NCBI GenBank assembly: GCA_002427535.1
Contig: DIRK01000022.1
Coordinates: 1-36,847, forward strand
Direction of reading: 5' to 3'
DNA from: Mageeibacillus sp. UBA5438
Lineage (GTDB): Bacteria; Bacillota; Clostridia; Saccharofermentanales; DTU023
Length of the DNA stretch: 36,847 bases
In this document: positions 7,878-15,592 of the stretch, piece by piece
Layout of the letters: the number at the start of each line of letters is the position of its first letter
How positions within the stretch are numbered: the first letter of the stretch is position 1
The notes under the pieces: model-generated
Databases searched by the model: none
What the model was told of the DNA's origin: nothing
Seen by the model: only the letters and a program-made list of their open reading frames with translations
Program-made: the position numbers and the translations under genes

Positions 7878-9844
7878 TCGCTCAGCCGAACAATTCTAAA
7901 ACACATGAGAAGCTGGACGTAGGCGTGCACAAACGCCGGATCATCACAGCCGGACTCCAGTTTGAGTAGCCTTGTGATGTCCCCAAGCGTCCGTTCCCCG
8001 TCAATGTAGTACTGGATCAATAACTCATAGGTCCTCGCGTTCGGCACGCGCTCGTGATGCGCCTTCATGTAAGTGCGATAGGCTCCCATTTTCTCCTCGT
8101 CCTCCAGGGCGTACTCGATAAGCCGCATGATGGGCGAACGATACAGGCGTACGGGGCGATAGGCATATTCCAAAGCGGGATCGCAATCTTCTTCCATCGC
8201 CCCCTCTAATTGATCTCCTTCATACAGCATCGCCATAAACTGTTCGAGTTGACGATCGATCAGGGTGGAGAATGACTCGATCTTTTGATCGAGGGTTTGG
8301 ACGTCCGGCATTTGTTTAAAGAAGCGTTTCACATCCCGGATGCCCGCCTGATGAACCTTTGCTATATGGCGTAGCTTATCGGATAACCCGACGGATTCTC
8401 TTTCTTCTGATATCACGGACACAAGTTCACGGATAAAGCGCTCATAGGCCTTTGAAAGCAGCAAGAACGCATCGTCCTCGTTCAGGTTCGCCAAGGCATA
8501 AGAGAAGCCAGCGGCAATTGACGCGGATTTATGCAGGATAAAAGGATCGACGCGTTCCACGGTGTCAGCCGAGGTATGGTAGTGCTTGTCGGGCCATTGT
8601 CCCAACATCGGGGTCGGAATATCGATCGTGGGGTCGGAGAGTACCTGGTGGTCACTGCCGGCCGAAAACGGAGCGATAAACGCGTTAAACATGGGGACAT
8701 CGCCCTCCCCATCCAAGCCGTGCGCGTTCTTTTTGACCTGCTCCAAACATATTTCGGCCATGGCGGTCACAATGGAAGGCGCCGCCTGAGGCTGAGACGT
8801 AAGGGTCAAAGGCCCGTAGCCTTCCAGCTGACGTCCCCCCACCATGTCAAGGTTAATCCCGGCAATGATTTTAGCAGAAGGGTTTTTTACATCCGAGAGC
8901 CAGGCGTATGTCCCGGCAAACTCCGGCACCCACAAAATGCGGATTCCCCTGCGCAGAGCCGGCAGCCTTCCCTCATCCAACAGCTTATGGATCACCCTCG
9001 CCGCCTCCAGCGCACAGGCTGCGCCGCTGGCGTTGTCATTTGCGGACGGTCGGGGATGGCAAAGATGCGCGACGATCAGGATGTCCTCGTCAATCTCACC
9101 TTTCAAATAACATTCGACCACTTCGATCTCCCCCGGATAAAGCGACGTGTCAACTTCACAGCGCGCTTGGGGGGAAGAAGGAGTCATCTTGCGGCATAGG
9201 GCCGCCAATTCATCGCCCTGTCGCGGCGTCAGGACAAAACCAAAAATGGCAGGTTCTTTTTCAATATTCTGCCACCAAAAGGAGGTATAGTTTCGCGCGT
9301 CATAAAGGTCGGCCCTTGTGCGGACACCCGGGACTTCACGCAAATAATCCGTGACAAAACCGATCGCGCCTTTTTTCTCAAAGGCCCAGTCCATATAGCG
9401 GTTAAAATCGTCTCGGAGAAACAAGAGTTTTCCCGAAAAATCGAGATCTTCACAGCTTGCTTCCGTGGCCCCCGCCTCGAGCATAACAATGTCGAGCGGC
9501 TCCCGGCGGTGATCGCAGGGATGACTTTTTTGGACAATCGCGGTCGCCTCCGTCCGAAAGTCAGCCAACACTTTTGGCCCCTCAGTCACCAGCTCCAGCC
9601 ACGCGTCCTTGATATCCCATTCCATGAAGGACTTTGAGGCTAGATACCAATGCTTCTCATCGAAGGGATACGACAAAATACGGGCGTCAATTCCCTCCGA
9701 TTGAAGAGTTGCGGCGAGTTTGCGGGCCGCTTCACGGTACCCGGTCGAGGCCTGGATGCGGTGGTAGGAGCTGATCGTGCGAATGTCGTTCGTGATGCGG
9801 TCGCCGTCGACCGCATCACGGATAGTCCTCAAATTTTGTTTCAT
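7874..9844 (-). CDS. M28-family metallopeptidase/aminopeptidase with DUF4910-type layout
   Basis: This protein has 656 residues from ATG 9844. TTG 9856 is an alternative start that would add four residues and overlap the upstream gene. The order of parts is an N-terminal helix, a PA-like insert (about residues 90-220), a zinc peptidase core and a C-terminal winged-helix-like tail. Core ligands are visible in VAHLCHPRPSANDNASGA, WVPEFAGTYAWL, INLDMVGGRQLEGYGPLT, SAGSDHQVLSDPTIDIPTPM and DKHYHTSADTVERVDPF, which is the M28 pattern for two zinc ions. No signal peptide is seen, so it probably acts on peptides in the cytoplasm. It is the last gene of a tldD-tldE-peptidase operon. Peptide breakdown would feed amino acids, including glycine, into the neighbouring fermentation pathway (inference). 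Confidence 0.85.
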   Translation of the reverse strand: MKQNLRTIRDAVDGDRITNDIRTISSYHRIQASTGYREAARKLAATLQSEGIDARILSYPFDEKHWYLASKSFMEWDIKDAWLELVTEGPKVLADFRTEATAIVQKSHPCDHRREPLDIVMLEAGATEASCEDLDFSGKLLFLRDDFNRYMDWAFEKKGAIGFVTDYLREVPGVRTRADLYDARNYTSFWWQNIEKEPAIFGFVLTPRQGDELAALCRKMTPSSPQARCEVDTSLYPGEIEVVECYLKGEIDEDILIVAHLCHPRPSANDNASGAACALEAARVIHKLLDEGRLPALRRGIRILWVPEFAGTYAWLSDVKNPSAKIIAGINLDMVGGRQLEGYGPLTLTSQPQAAPSIVTAMAEICLEQVKKNAHGLDGEGDVPMFNAFIAPFSAGSDHQVLSDPTIDIPTPMLGQWPDKHYHTSADTVERVDPFILHKSASIAAGFSYALANLNEDDAFLLLSKAYERFIRELVSVISEERESVGLSDKLRHIAKVHQAGIRDVKRFFKQMPDVQTLDQKIESFSTLIDRQLEQFMAMLYEGDQLEGAMEEDCDPALEYAYRPVRLYRSPIMRLIEYALEDEEKMGAYRTYMKAHHERVPNARTYELLIQYYIDGERTLGDITRLLKLESGCDDPAFVHAYVQLLMCFRIVRLSD

Positions 9845-9848
9845 CTTT

Positions 9849-11249
9849 TTAGCCAAAGCTTTCGTTTGAAATCTCCACCATCACATCGTCAAAACAGGCA
9901 AGCGCGGGGACAAGGGTCGCGTAAGGATCGCGGCCGTAATAGTGCGAAGAGCTGCCATAGGGAACGGTTTCTTTCGCAAGCCAGACGAGTTTTTCAGAAA
10001 ACAGCCGGCCGATCCGCTCAGTGAAGCGTACATTATAGGGCAGCTCAATCGAGCCGTCCTGTTTCAAAAGCAAGGCGCCAAAGCGCGAGGTCCCCGTGAC
10101 GAGACCCTCACCCGGATTCACGATGTTCGTGTAGTGCATGAAGGGCACGTAGAGGATGTCGCGGTCGCGGGGCAATTTTGCAAAGGCTTGGATTGTTTTG
10201 ACATCGACATCGCCGCCCAATAATTCAATCGACAAATTGGAGACATCGTGTCCTGTCGCTTCTTTCCCAAACTCATCGGCGGACGACTGTTCCCAGACAA
10301 AACTTTTTAAGACGCCGCGGTCGATGAGCGCCTGTTTTTCGCGCTTTCTCCCATAGGTATCGACCGGCTGGGCAAAGGTATTAAGAAGCGCGGGATCCTC
10401 CATCAGGGTGAACTGCTCCGACATGACTTGTTTTCCGATGTCATCTTCTTGGAACATGCCGTAGCCACGCTTCATGGAGTCCCCTGAATAGCCGATCCAG
10501 CCCAAGAATTCCACAAAAGTCGCTAACGCCGCCGGGCCAAACACTACCCGGTAGGGTTGTTCGGGCACACGCGTTTCCTTTTTAGTGTTGTAAAGCTCCA
10601 CGAGCCACGCGAGGCGATCGTGGAGGGCTTTTGCGTCCATGTCTTCCTTTTTGGCGACAAATTGTTCCGCGTTCACCTCCCATTTCCGTTTTTCAGAGGC
10701 CAACACAAGTGTCACCCCAACATCGCTTGCACGCCAGTAGACGACTTCGGGGGTTTTCGTGGAAATGACGGCTCTTTCTGTGATGCCGGAGGAGAAATTT
10801 CCCGACAGCAAAATATCGTCCGTCTCAAGGCCTTTCGCGGCCTCGCTGACAAACGCTAAGATCTCATCATTTGTCAATGCCGCGATCTGGGGATCGTAGC
10901 TTGCCTCGGAGATCGTTGTTTCAGCAATATCGGGGATGGTGGGTTGGTAAGACATGTCAGATGCAAAGGGCAGCATGCCGATCGCGCGGTCGACGCAGGC
11001 CTTCATGCCGTCCATATCGTCAAAGTCCACCACCTGCGACGAAGACACCTGGCGGTGGTCACCGTAGACCGTGACCCGAAGGCGCGTGATGTCCTCATGT
11101 GAATTGAGCGACACGGCCGAATTCGCGTAGCGGACCATATGGCTGTCTTCGGCGTCCCATTGTATTTCGACCGCCTCGGACTGTTCTAAGGCGTACTGTC
11201 TTAAGCCTTGCAATTTTTCGATGACTTGTTGGGACCTCATCTTACTCAC
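9849..11249 (-). CDS. tldE: TldE/PmbA-family protein (non-zinc partner of TldD)
   Basis: This 466-residue member of the TldD/PmbA family lacks the HExxxH zinc motif found in TldD, which is the TldE pattern. Recognisable parts are QSEAVEIQWDAEDSHMVRYA near the N-terminus, FGPAALATFVEFLGWIGYSG in the middle, and GEGLVTGTSRFGALLLKQDG near the C-terminus. GTG 11249 overlaps the end of tldD by eight bases and has AAAGG close upstream. ATG 11240, nine bases further in, has GGTGAG in front and is an alternative. TldD and TldE form a heterodimeric protease that degrades unfolded peptides and matures some ribosomal peptides. No peptide precursor gene is visible nearby, so general peptide turnover is more likely. 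Confidence 0.88.
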   Translation of the reverse strand: MSKMRSQQVIEKLQGLRQYALEQSEAVEIQWDAEDSHMVRYANSAVSLNSHEDITRLRVTVYGDHRQVSSSQVVDFDDMDGMKACVDRAIGMLPFASDMSYQPTIPDIAETTISEASYDPQIAALTNDEILAFVSEAAKGLETDDILLSGNFSSGITERAVISTKTPEVVYWRASDVGVTLVLASEKRKWEVNAEQFVAKKEDMDAKALHDRLAWLVELYNTKKETRVPEQPYRVVFGPAALATFVEFLGWIGYSGDSMKRGYGMFQEDDIGKQVMSEQFTLMEDPALLNTFAQPVDTYGRKREKQALIDRGVLKSFVWEQSSADEFGKEATGHDVSNLSIELLGGDVDVKTIQAFAKLPRDRDILYVPFMHYTNIVNPGEGLVTGTSRFGALLLKQDGSIELPYNVRFTERIGRLFSEKLVWLAKETVPYGSSSHYYGRDPYATLVPALACFDDVMVEISNESFG

Positions 11250-12696
11250 CTACCTTTACATGGTCGAAACGGCACACAGGCACGCCGTGTCCGAGCTGCA
11301 TCACCTGACCGGGCACACCCTTGCCGCAGTTGTCAACATATTGCACCTCCCAGGTGCTCGCGTCACCCACCGCGGTCAGTGAGCGGTAAAAATCGAGTGT
11401 CATACCGCTGTAAGCGCAGTTCTTGACAATATGTTTTTTCACCCCGTCCTCGACGAGCCAGCCGATGTCGGTTGAAAAATGGAATTGCTCGCGGTTGGAC
11501 CCGATCGACCAGCTCTTTTCACCTGAGAGGATGACACCCTGTTCGGTGTTACGGATGATGTCCTCCAGCGTCCCGTCTTCGCCCGGATCGACATTGATAT
11601 TCGTCATGCGCTCAATGGGCACGCGGTTAAATGCACAGGCTCTGCAGGAACCGCCGGAGCTTTTAAAAATCTCGCGGCCGGCCTTGTCATTCGCCTCCGT
11701 CACCATTTGACGTGAGGTCAGGGCACCCACCAAAATCCCCTCCTTGATCAGCATCTGGTCTTGTGCTTTGACGCCGTCGTCGTCGTAGCCAAAGCTCCCC
11801 GGGGAGTTAATAAGCGTTGCGTCGGCTCTCGCGTTCAGTTTCTTGGAGCCGTATTGCAATTGCCCAAAATCCTCTAGGCGGACAAAGGAACCTCCGGCAA
11901 AGGAGAGCTCGTAGCCCAGGATGCGGTCGAGTTCCAATGGGTGCCCGATCGTCTCATGCACCTGCAGGAACATCATGTCGGGCATCAAGATAACGGACAT
12001 ACGGCCCTCAGGACATTTCGGGGCCGAAAGCATCGTCTTCATCTCATCGACAATACGCTCCGCCTCGGCTTTCCAGTGGTCGCGGTCCATCGTCTCCCAG
12101 CCACGTGTCGGTCCGAGGCGGGGGGGAAGGTATTTTCGACCCTGCTGCACCCCCTCCGAATCGAAGGCCGACACATGAATGCTCGGGAAGATGTCAATAA
12201 TATGCTTTTCAATTTCAGCGCCTTCTGAGTCGTAATACCGGATCGTTTTATTGACCGTACTCAATTGCACGCGGCGCTGTTCCACGCCCGGCTGATTCAA
12301 ATAGCCGTCCAGTTCCTTCATGAAGGCCACTTGTTCCGCCAGAGGCACTTCAAAGGGATCCACTTCGCAGGGGCTGTCAAAGCGCCCCGAAAGCAGTTCT
12401 TTGTCGGCCAAACGAATCGGTCTTCCTACGCGCTTGGCGGCGGATACCGCGTTTTCAAAGGCGCGGTCAAAGGTCGCTGTTACATCGCCCAGATTAGAAG
12501 AGGCCGCAAATCCCCAGGCGCCGTCCACCAGGACACGGACACCAAAACCGCTCAGTTCAGAGCGATTAAAGTTCAGAAAATTGCCGTTCCACATAAAGAG
12601 AGCATCTTCTTTTTCCCTTGGATAGTAACGGACATCGGCATAGGAGGCGCCTTTGTCCGTCAGTCGTTTGATCTGGTGTTTCCAGTCAGTTGTCAT
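11242..12696 (-). CDS. tldD: Metalloprotease TldD
   Basis: This is the 484-residue catalytic subunit of the TldD/TldE protease. The zinc-binding motif HETIGH (HExxxH) is at residues 247-252 in MFLQVHETIGHPLELD, and the downstream family segments SFAGGSFVRLEDFGQLQYGS and CRACAFNRVPIERMTNINVD are present. ATG 12696 has AAGGAG eight bases upstream. An extended -10 lies about 50 bases upstream on the same strand. It heads the operon tldD-tldE-M28 peptidase, each gene overlapping or abutting the next. The enzyme is expected in the cytoplasm, where it cuts unfolded peptides. Length and motifs are complete. Confidence 0.93.
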   Translation of the reverse strand: MTTDWKHQIKRLTDKGASYADVRYYPREKEDALFMWNGNFLNFNRSELSGFGVRVLVDGAWGFAASSNLGDVTATFDRAFENAVSAAKRVGRPIRLADKELLSGRFDSPCEVDPFEVPLAEQVAFMKELDGYLNQPGVEQRRVQLSTVNKTIRYYDSEGAEIEKHIIDIFPSIHVSAFDSEGVQQGRKYLPPRLGPTRGWETMDRDHWKAEAERIVDEMKTMLSAPKCPEGRMSVILMPDMMFLQVHETIGHPLELDRILGYELSFAGGSFVRLEDFGQLQYGSKKLNARADATLINSPGSFGYDDDGVKAQDQMLIKEGILVGALTSRQMVTEANDKAGREIFKSSGGSCRACAFNRVPIERMTNINVDPGEDGTLEDIIRNTEQGVILSGEKSWSIGSNREQFHFSTDIGWLVEDGVKKHIVKNCAYSGMTLDFYRSLTAVGDASTWEVQYVDNCGKGVPGQVMQLGHGVPVCRFDHVKVGE

Positions 12697-12747
12697 CGCT
12701 CTTGCTCCTTTGTTTTCAATGCTTTGCAGGTTGACTCTAATGGGGTA

Positions 12748-12756
12748 ATTCTAACA
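12748..12756 (-). promoter_or_regulatory. Extended -10 promoter for the tldD operon
   Basis: On the minus strand the sequence reads TGTTAGAAT, an extended -10 (TG, one base, TAGAAT), about 50 bases before the tldD start. No good -35 is visible 16-18 bases upstream. It lies back to back with the MFS promoter. Confidence 0.5.
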
Positions 12757-12772
12757 AAGTTGATCGGACGCG

Positions 12773-12781
12773 TGTTATACT
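12773..12781 (+). promoter_or_regulatory. Extended -10 promoter immediately before the MFS gene
   Basis: The sequence TGTTATACT (TG, one base, TATACT) ends seven bases before the ATG at 12789, so transcription would begin at or next to the start codon. No -35 match is seen. Confidence 0.55.
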
Positions 12782-12788
12782 TTTTTCT

Positions 12789-14132
12789 ATGCGGGGGGAT
12801 CACAAAAAACAAAACGAGCGCTGGAAGGGCATCGGCGCTGCCTTTTTGAGCGGGCAGGCCGTTTCAATCCTGGGATCTGGACTTGTTCAGTTTGCGATCA
12901 TTTGGTTTGTCACGCTTCGTGCCAACTCCGGCACCTCCATGATGATCATCACCTTGGCGTCCTTCATCCCGCAGCTCGTTGTCGCCCCTTTTGCCGGAGT
13001 GTGGGCGGACCGCCACGACAGGCGCTGGCTGATTATTATGGCCGATTCGACGATCGGGCTCGTGACGTTAGCGCTTGCTGTTTTCTTTTTCCTGGGGTAC
13101 GACCACATCTGGATGATCTATATCGCGGCCGCGGTACGATCCCTGGGCGGCGGCATTCAAAGCCCCGCGATCAAGGCATTGATCCCGCAAATCACGCCAA
13201 AAAAAGAACTGGTGCGCGTCAACGGTATTTACAGCACGATTGAGAATGTCATCTTGCTTCTTTCACCCGTCCTGGGCGGCGCGCTGATTACCTTATTCCC
13301 CATCTGGATTGTCTTCATGGTGGACGTCGTGACGGCGGCCATCGCCGTGTTGATCATGATCTTCATGCCCATCCCTCACCAGCGAACGGGCAAAGTTGTC
13401 ACCGCCTTAGGCGCCGAAGCCAAACTCCCTGAAGGCACTGTTTGGGGATTCCCGTTACTGGAAGAACTAGAGACCGGAGAGCTCACCGAAACAGAGGACG
13501 TCGAGCTCCCCTATGAACCGGTGGGGAAGCAATTTCGGATGGGCTTTGCCTATGTCAGGCAACACATCGTCATCCGCAATCTCATGCTGATCTACGCGCT
13601 CTTCATGGTGCTGCTCGCGCCCATCGCGACCCTTTTGCCGCTTTATATCCGCCGACACTTCGGGGGTGAGGCCTGGCAAATCTCAGCCACACAGACCGCG
13701 ATTTTCGCCGGCATGGCGGTCGGTGGACTTATCATCTCCCTAAAGGGCGCGTTCAAGAGTCATTTGAATACGATCCGCATGTCCGGATTTATCGTGGCAG
13801 CGGGAACTTTCGCCCTGGCGCTTTTAGGTTTATTGCGTTCGCCGCTTTTTGGATTCTTCGTGTTCCTCGCCTTCGCGCTCGGCATCGTCGTGCCTTTTTA
13901 CACGACCGCCGTCACCACACTCTTTCAAGAGCAGGTGGAGCGGGCGTATCACGGGCGCGTTTTCTCTCTTTTGTACATGATCGGATCGGCCGCCATTCCT
14001 TTTGGAGCGATCTTGTTTGGACCCTTGGCCGATATCTTCCCGATCGCCTACCTGCTGATCTTTACCTCTGTGCTCCAGATTGTCATATTACTTGGCTCTT
14101 GGCGCGCGTTTCCAAAAGAATTCAATGAGTGA
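12789..14132 (+). CDS. MFS transporter, macrolide-efflux/EntS-like family
   Basis: This 447-residue integral membrane protein has about twelve hydrophobic segments and a hydrophilic central loop (about residues 195-250). The loop between segments 2 and 3 has the MFS-type GVWADRHDRRWLI. The N-terminus (WKGIGAAFLSGQAVSILGSG), the stretch RSLGGGIQSPAIKALIPQIT and PVLGGALITLFPIWIVFMVD resemble the MFS_3/MefA/EntS drug and siderophore exporters. ATG 12789 is the only reasonable start, because the first membrane segment begins at about residue 17. No ribosome-binding site is possible upstream if transcription starts at the predicted promoter. The gene is divergent from tldD and followed by enolase. 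The exported substrate cannot be predicted. Confidence 0.88.
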   Translation: MRGDHKKQNERWKGIGAAFLSGQAVSILGSGLVQFAIIWFVTLRANSGTSMMIITLASFIPQLVVAPFAGVWADRHDRRWLIIMADSTIGLVTLALAVFFFLGYDHIWMIYIAAAVRSLGGGIQSPAIKALIPQITPKKELVRVNGIYSTIENVILLLSPVLGGALITLFPIWIVFMVDVVTAAIAVLIMIFMPIPHQRTGKVVTALGAEAKLPEGTVWGFPLLEELETGELTETEDVELPYEPVGKQFRMGFAYVRQHIVIRNLMLIYALFMVLLAPIATLLPLYIRRHFGGEAWQISATQTAIFAGMAVGGLIISLKGAFKSHLNTIRMSGFIVAAGTFALALLGLLRSPLFGFFVFLAFALGIVVPFYTTAVTTLFQEQVERAYHGRVFSLLYMIGSAAIPFGAILFGPLADIFPIAYLLIFTSVLQIVILLGSWRAFPKEFNE

Positions 14133-14135
14133 ATT

Positions 14136-14144
14136 TGCTATACT
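14136..14144 (+). promoter_or_regulatory. Extended -10 promoter for enolase
   Basis: TGCTATACT (TG, one base, TATACT) lies just after the stop of the MFS gene and 56 bases before the enolase start. No clear -35 is seen. It suggests enolase has its own transcription start, although read-through from the MFS gene is possible. Confidence 0.55.
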
Positions 14145-14200
14145 GAAGCGCAAGACAAATACTGTTTAACACGATTGTAATTCGAGGAGGATAAATAAAT

Positions 14201-15508
14201 ATGACCGAACTTTGGATTGAGGCCGTACATGCAAGAGAGATTCTTGATTCGCGCGGTAATCCGACCGTAGAGGCAGAGGTCTACACCATGGATGGTTCCG
14301 TCGGGCGGGCAGCTGTTCCTTCGGGCGCGTCGACCGGTGCCTATGAGGCCGTGGAACTTCGTGACGGCGATAAGGATCGCTACATGGGCAAGGGTGTCCA
14401 AAAAGCGGTCGACAACATCAATTTCACCATCGCCCCCGAAATCATCGGCATGAACGTCTTCGATCAAGTGGAGATCGATCGCACTCTCATCGAGCTGGAT
14501 GGAACGGACAACAAGGCAACCTTGGGCGCCAATGCTATTTTGGCGGTGTCGCTTGCCTGTGCCAAGGCTGCGGCCGAGGCGCTTGAATTGCCGCTTTGGC
14601 AGTATCTGGGCGGGATCCGCGCCCATGTGCTCCCTGTTCCCATGATGAATGTCATCAACGGCGGCAAGCACGCGGATAACAGCGTCAACCTTCAAGAATT
14701 CATGATCATGCCCGTGGGCGCGCCAAGCTTCAAAGAAGCCGTGCGCTGGTGCACAGAAGTGTTCCACACATTAAAGAATCTTCTGAAAAAGGAAGGCTAT
14801 TCCACCGCGGTCGGCGACGAGGGCGGCTTTGCGCCGGACCTGAAGAGCGACGAGGAAGCCTTAGAGTGGCTCGTACGCGCGATCGACGCGGCGGGCTACA
14901 CCCCCGGCGATGATTTCTTCATCGCGATGGACCCCGCCAGCACCGAGCTGTATGAAGAAGCCAAGGCGATTGGCAAAGAAGGCTATTTGTTCTGGAAAAC
15001 GGGCGAATTCAAAACCACCGATGAGATGATCGACTACTACGAAGAACTCACCGACAAATACCCCATCATCTCCTTAGAAGATGGCCTTGCCGAAGACGAC
15101 TGGGAAGGCTGGGTCAAGTTGAACGATCGCTTAGGCGATCGCGTGCAATTGGTCGGCGATGACCTGTTTGTCACCAACACTGAACGCCTCGCGCGCGGCT
15201 TGGAAGAAGATGCCGCGGGCTCCATCCTGATCAAGTTGAACCAGATCGGTACGCTGACTGAAACCTTTGACGCCATCGACATGGCGCAGAGCAACGGCTG
15301 GACCGCCGTTGTGTCACACCGTTCAGGCGAGACCGAAGATGTCTCCATCGCGGACATCGTCGTCGCGATGGGCACGGGACAGATTAAAACAGGCGCGCCG
15401 TCGAGAACGGACCGTGTCGCCAAATACAACCAGTTGATGCGTATCGAGGAGCAACTCGGCGGGGCCGCCGTTTATGCCGGCTGGGGCGCCTTTAGGCTCG
15501 ATCGCTAA
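14201..15508 (+). CDS. eno: Enolase (phosphopyruvate hydratase)
   Basis: Enolase interconverts 2-phosphoglycerate and phosphoenolpyruvate in glycolysis and gluconeogenesis. The protein has 435 residues, normal for bacteria. Family motifs are ILDSRGNPTVEAEV at the N-terminus, GGKHADNSVNLQEFMIMPVG, AVGDEGGFAPDL, the metal-binding SLEDGLAEDDWEGW and GDDLFVTNTERLARGL, LIKLNQIGTLTET with the catalytic Lys, and SHRSGETEDVSIADIVVAMG. ATG 14201 follows the strong site AGGAGGATAA. The gene has its own promoter and a strong terminator, so it is probably a single-gene unit. Confidence 0.98.
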   Translation: MTELWIEAVHAREILDSRGNPTVEAEVYTMDGSVGRAAVPSGASTGAYEAVELRDGDKDRYMGKGVQKAVDNINFTIAPEIIGMNVFDQVEIDRTLIELDGTDNKATLGANAILAVSLACAKAAAEALELPLWQYLGGIRAHVLPVPMMNVINGGKHADNSVNLQEFMIMPVGAPSFKEAVRWCTEVFHTLKNLLKKEGYSTAVGDEGGFAPDLKSDEEALEWLVRAIDAAGYTPGDDFFIAMDPASTELYEEAKAIGKEGYLFWKTGEFKTTDEMIDYYEELTDKYPIISLEDGLAEDDWEGWVKLNDRLGDRVQLVGDDLFVTNTERLARGLEEDAAGSILIKLNQIGTLTETFDAIDMAQSNGWTAVVSHRSGETEDVSIADIVVAMGTGQIKTGAPSRTDRVAKYNQLMRIEEQLGGAAVYAGWGAFRLDR

Positions 15509-15530
15509 GACCCTTCTCACCATGAGCTCG

Positions 15531-15562
15531 ACGCCGTTTCCGGAAAGGAAACGGCGTTTTTG
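15531..15562 (+). terminator. Intrinsic terminator after enolase
   Basis: An 11-bp perfect stem, ACGCCGTTTCC (15531-15541) with GGAAACGGCGT (15547-15557), encloses the loop GGAAA and runs into TTTTTG. It begins 22 bases after the eno stop. Confidence 0.92.
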
Positions 15563-15592
15563 CCCCATCAAAAGAACAAGGAGGTGCCTCTT

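Noticed and set aside
8531..9199. Plus-strand frame of 222 codons opposite the M28 peptidase
   Set aside because: The encoded sequence is Arg/His-rich with no domain, while the opposite strand shows full M28 zinc motifs.
14138..14767. Minus-strand frame opposite the enolase start
   Set aside because: It overlaps enolase and its promoter, and the translation has no family features.
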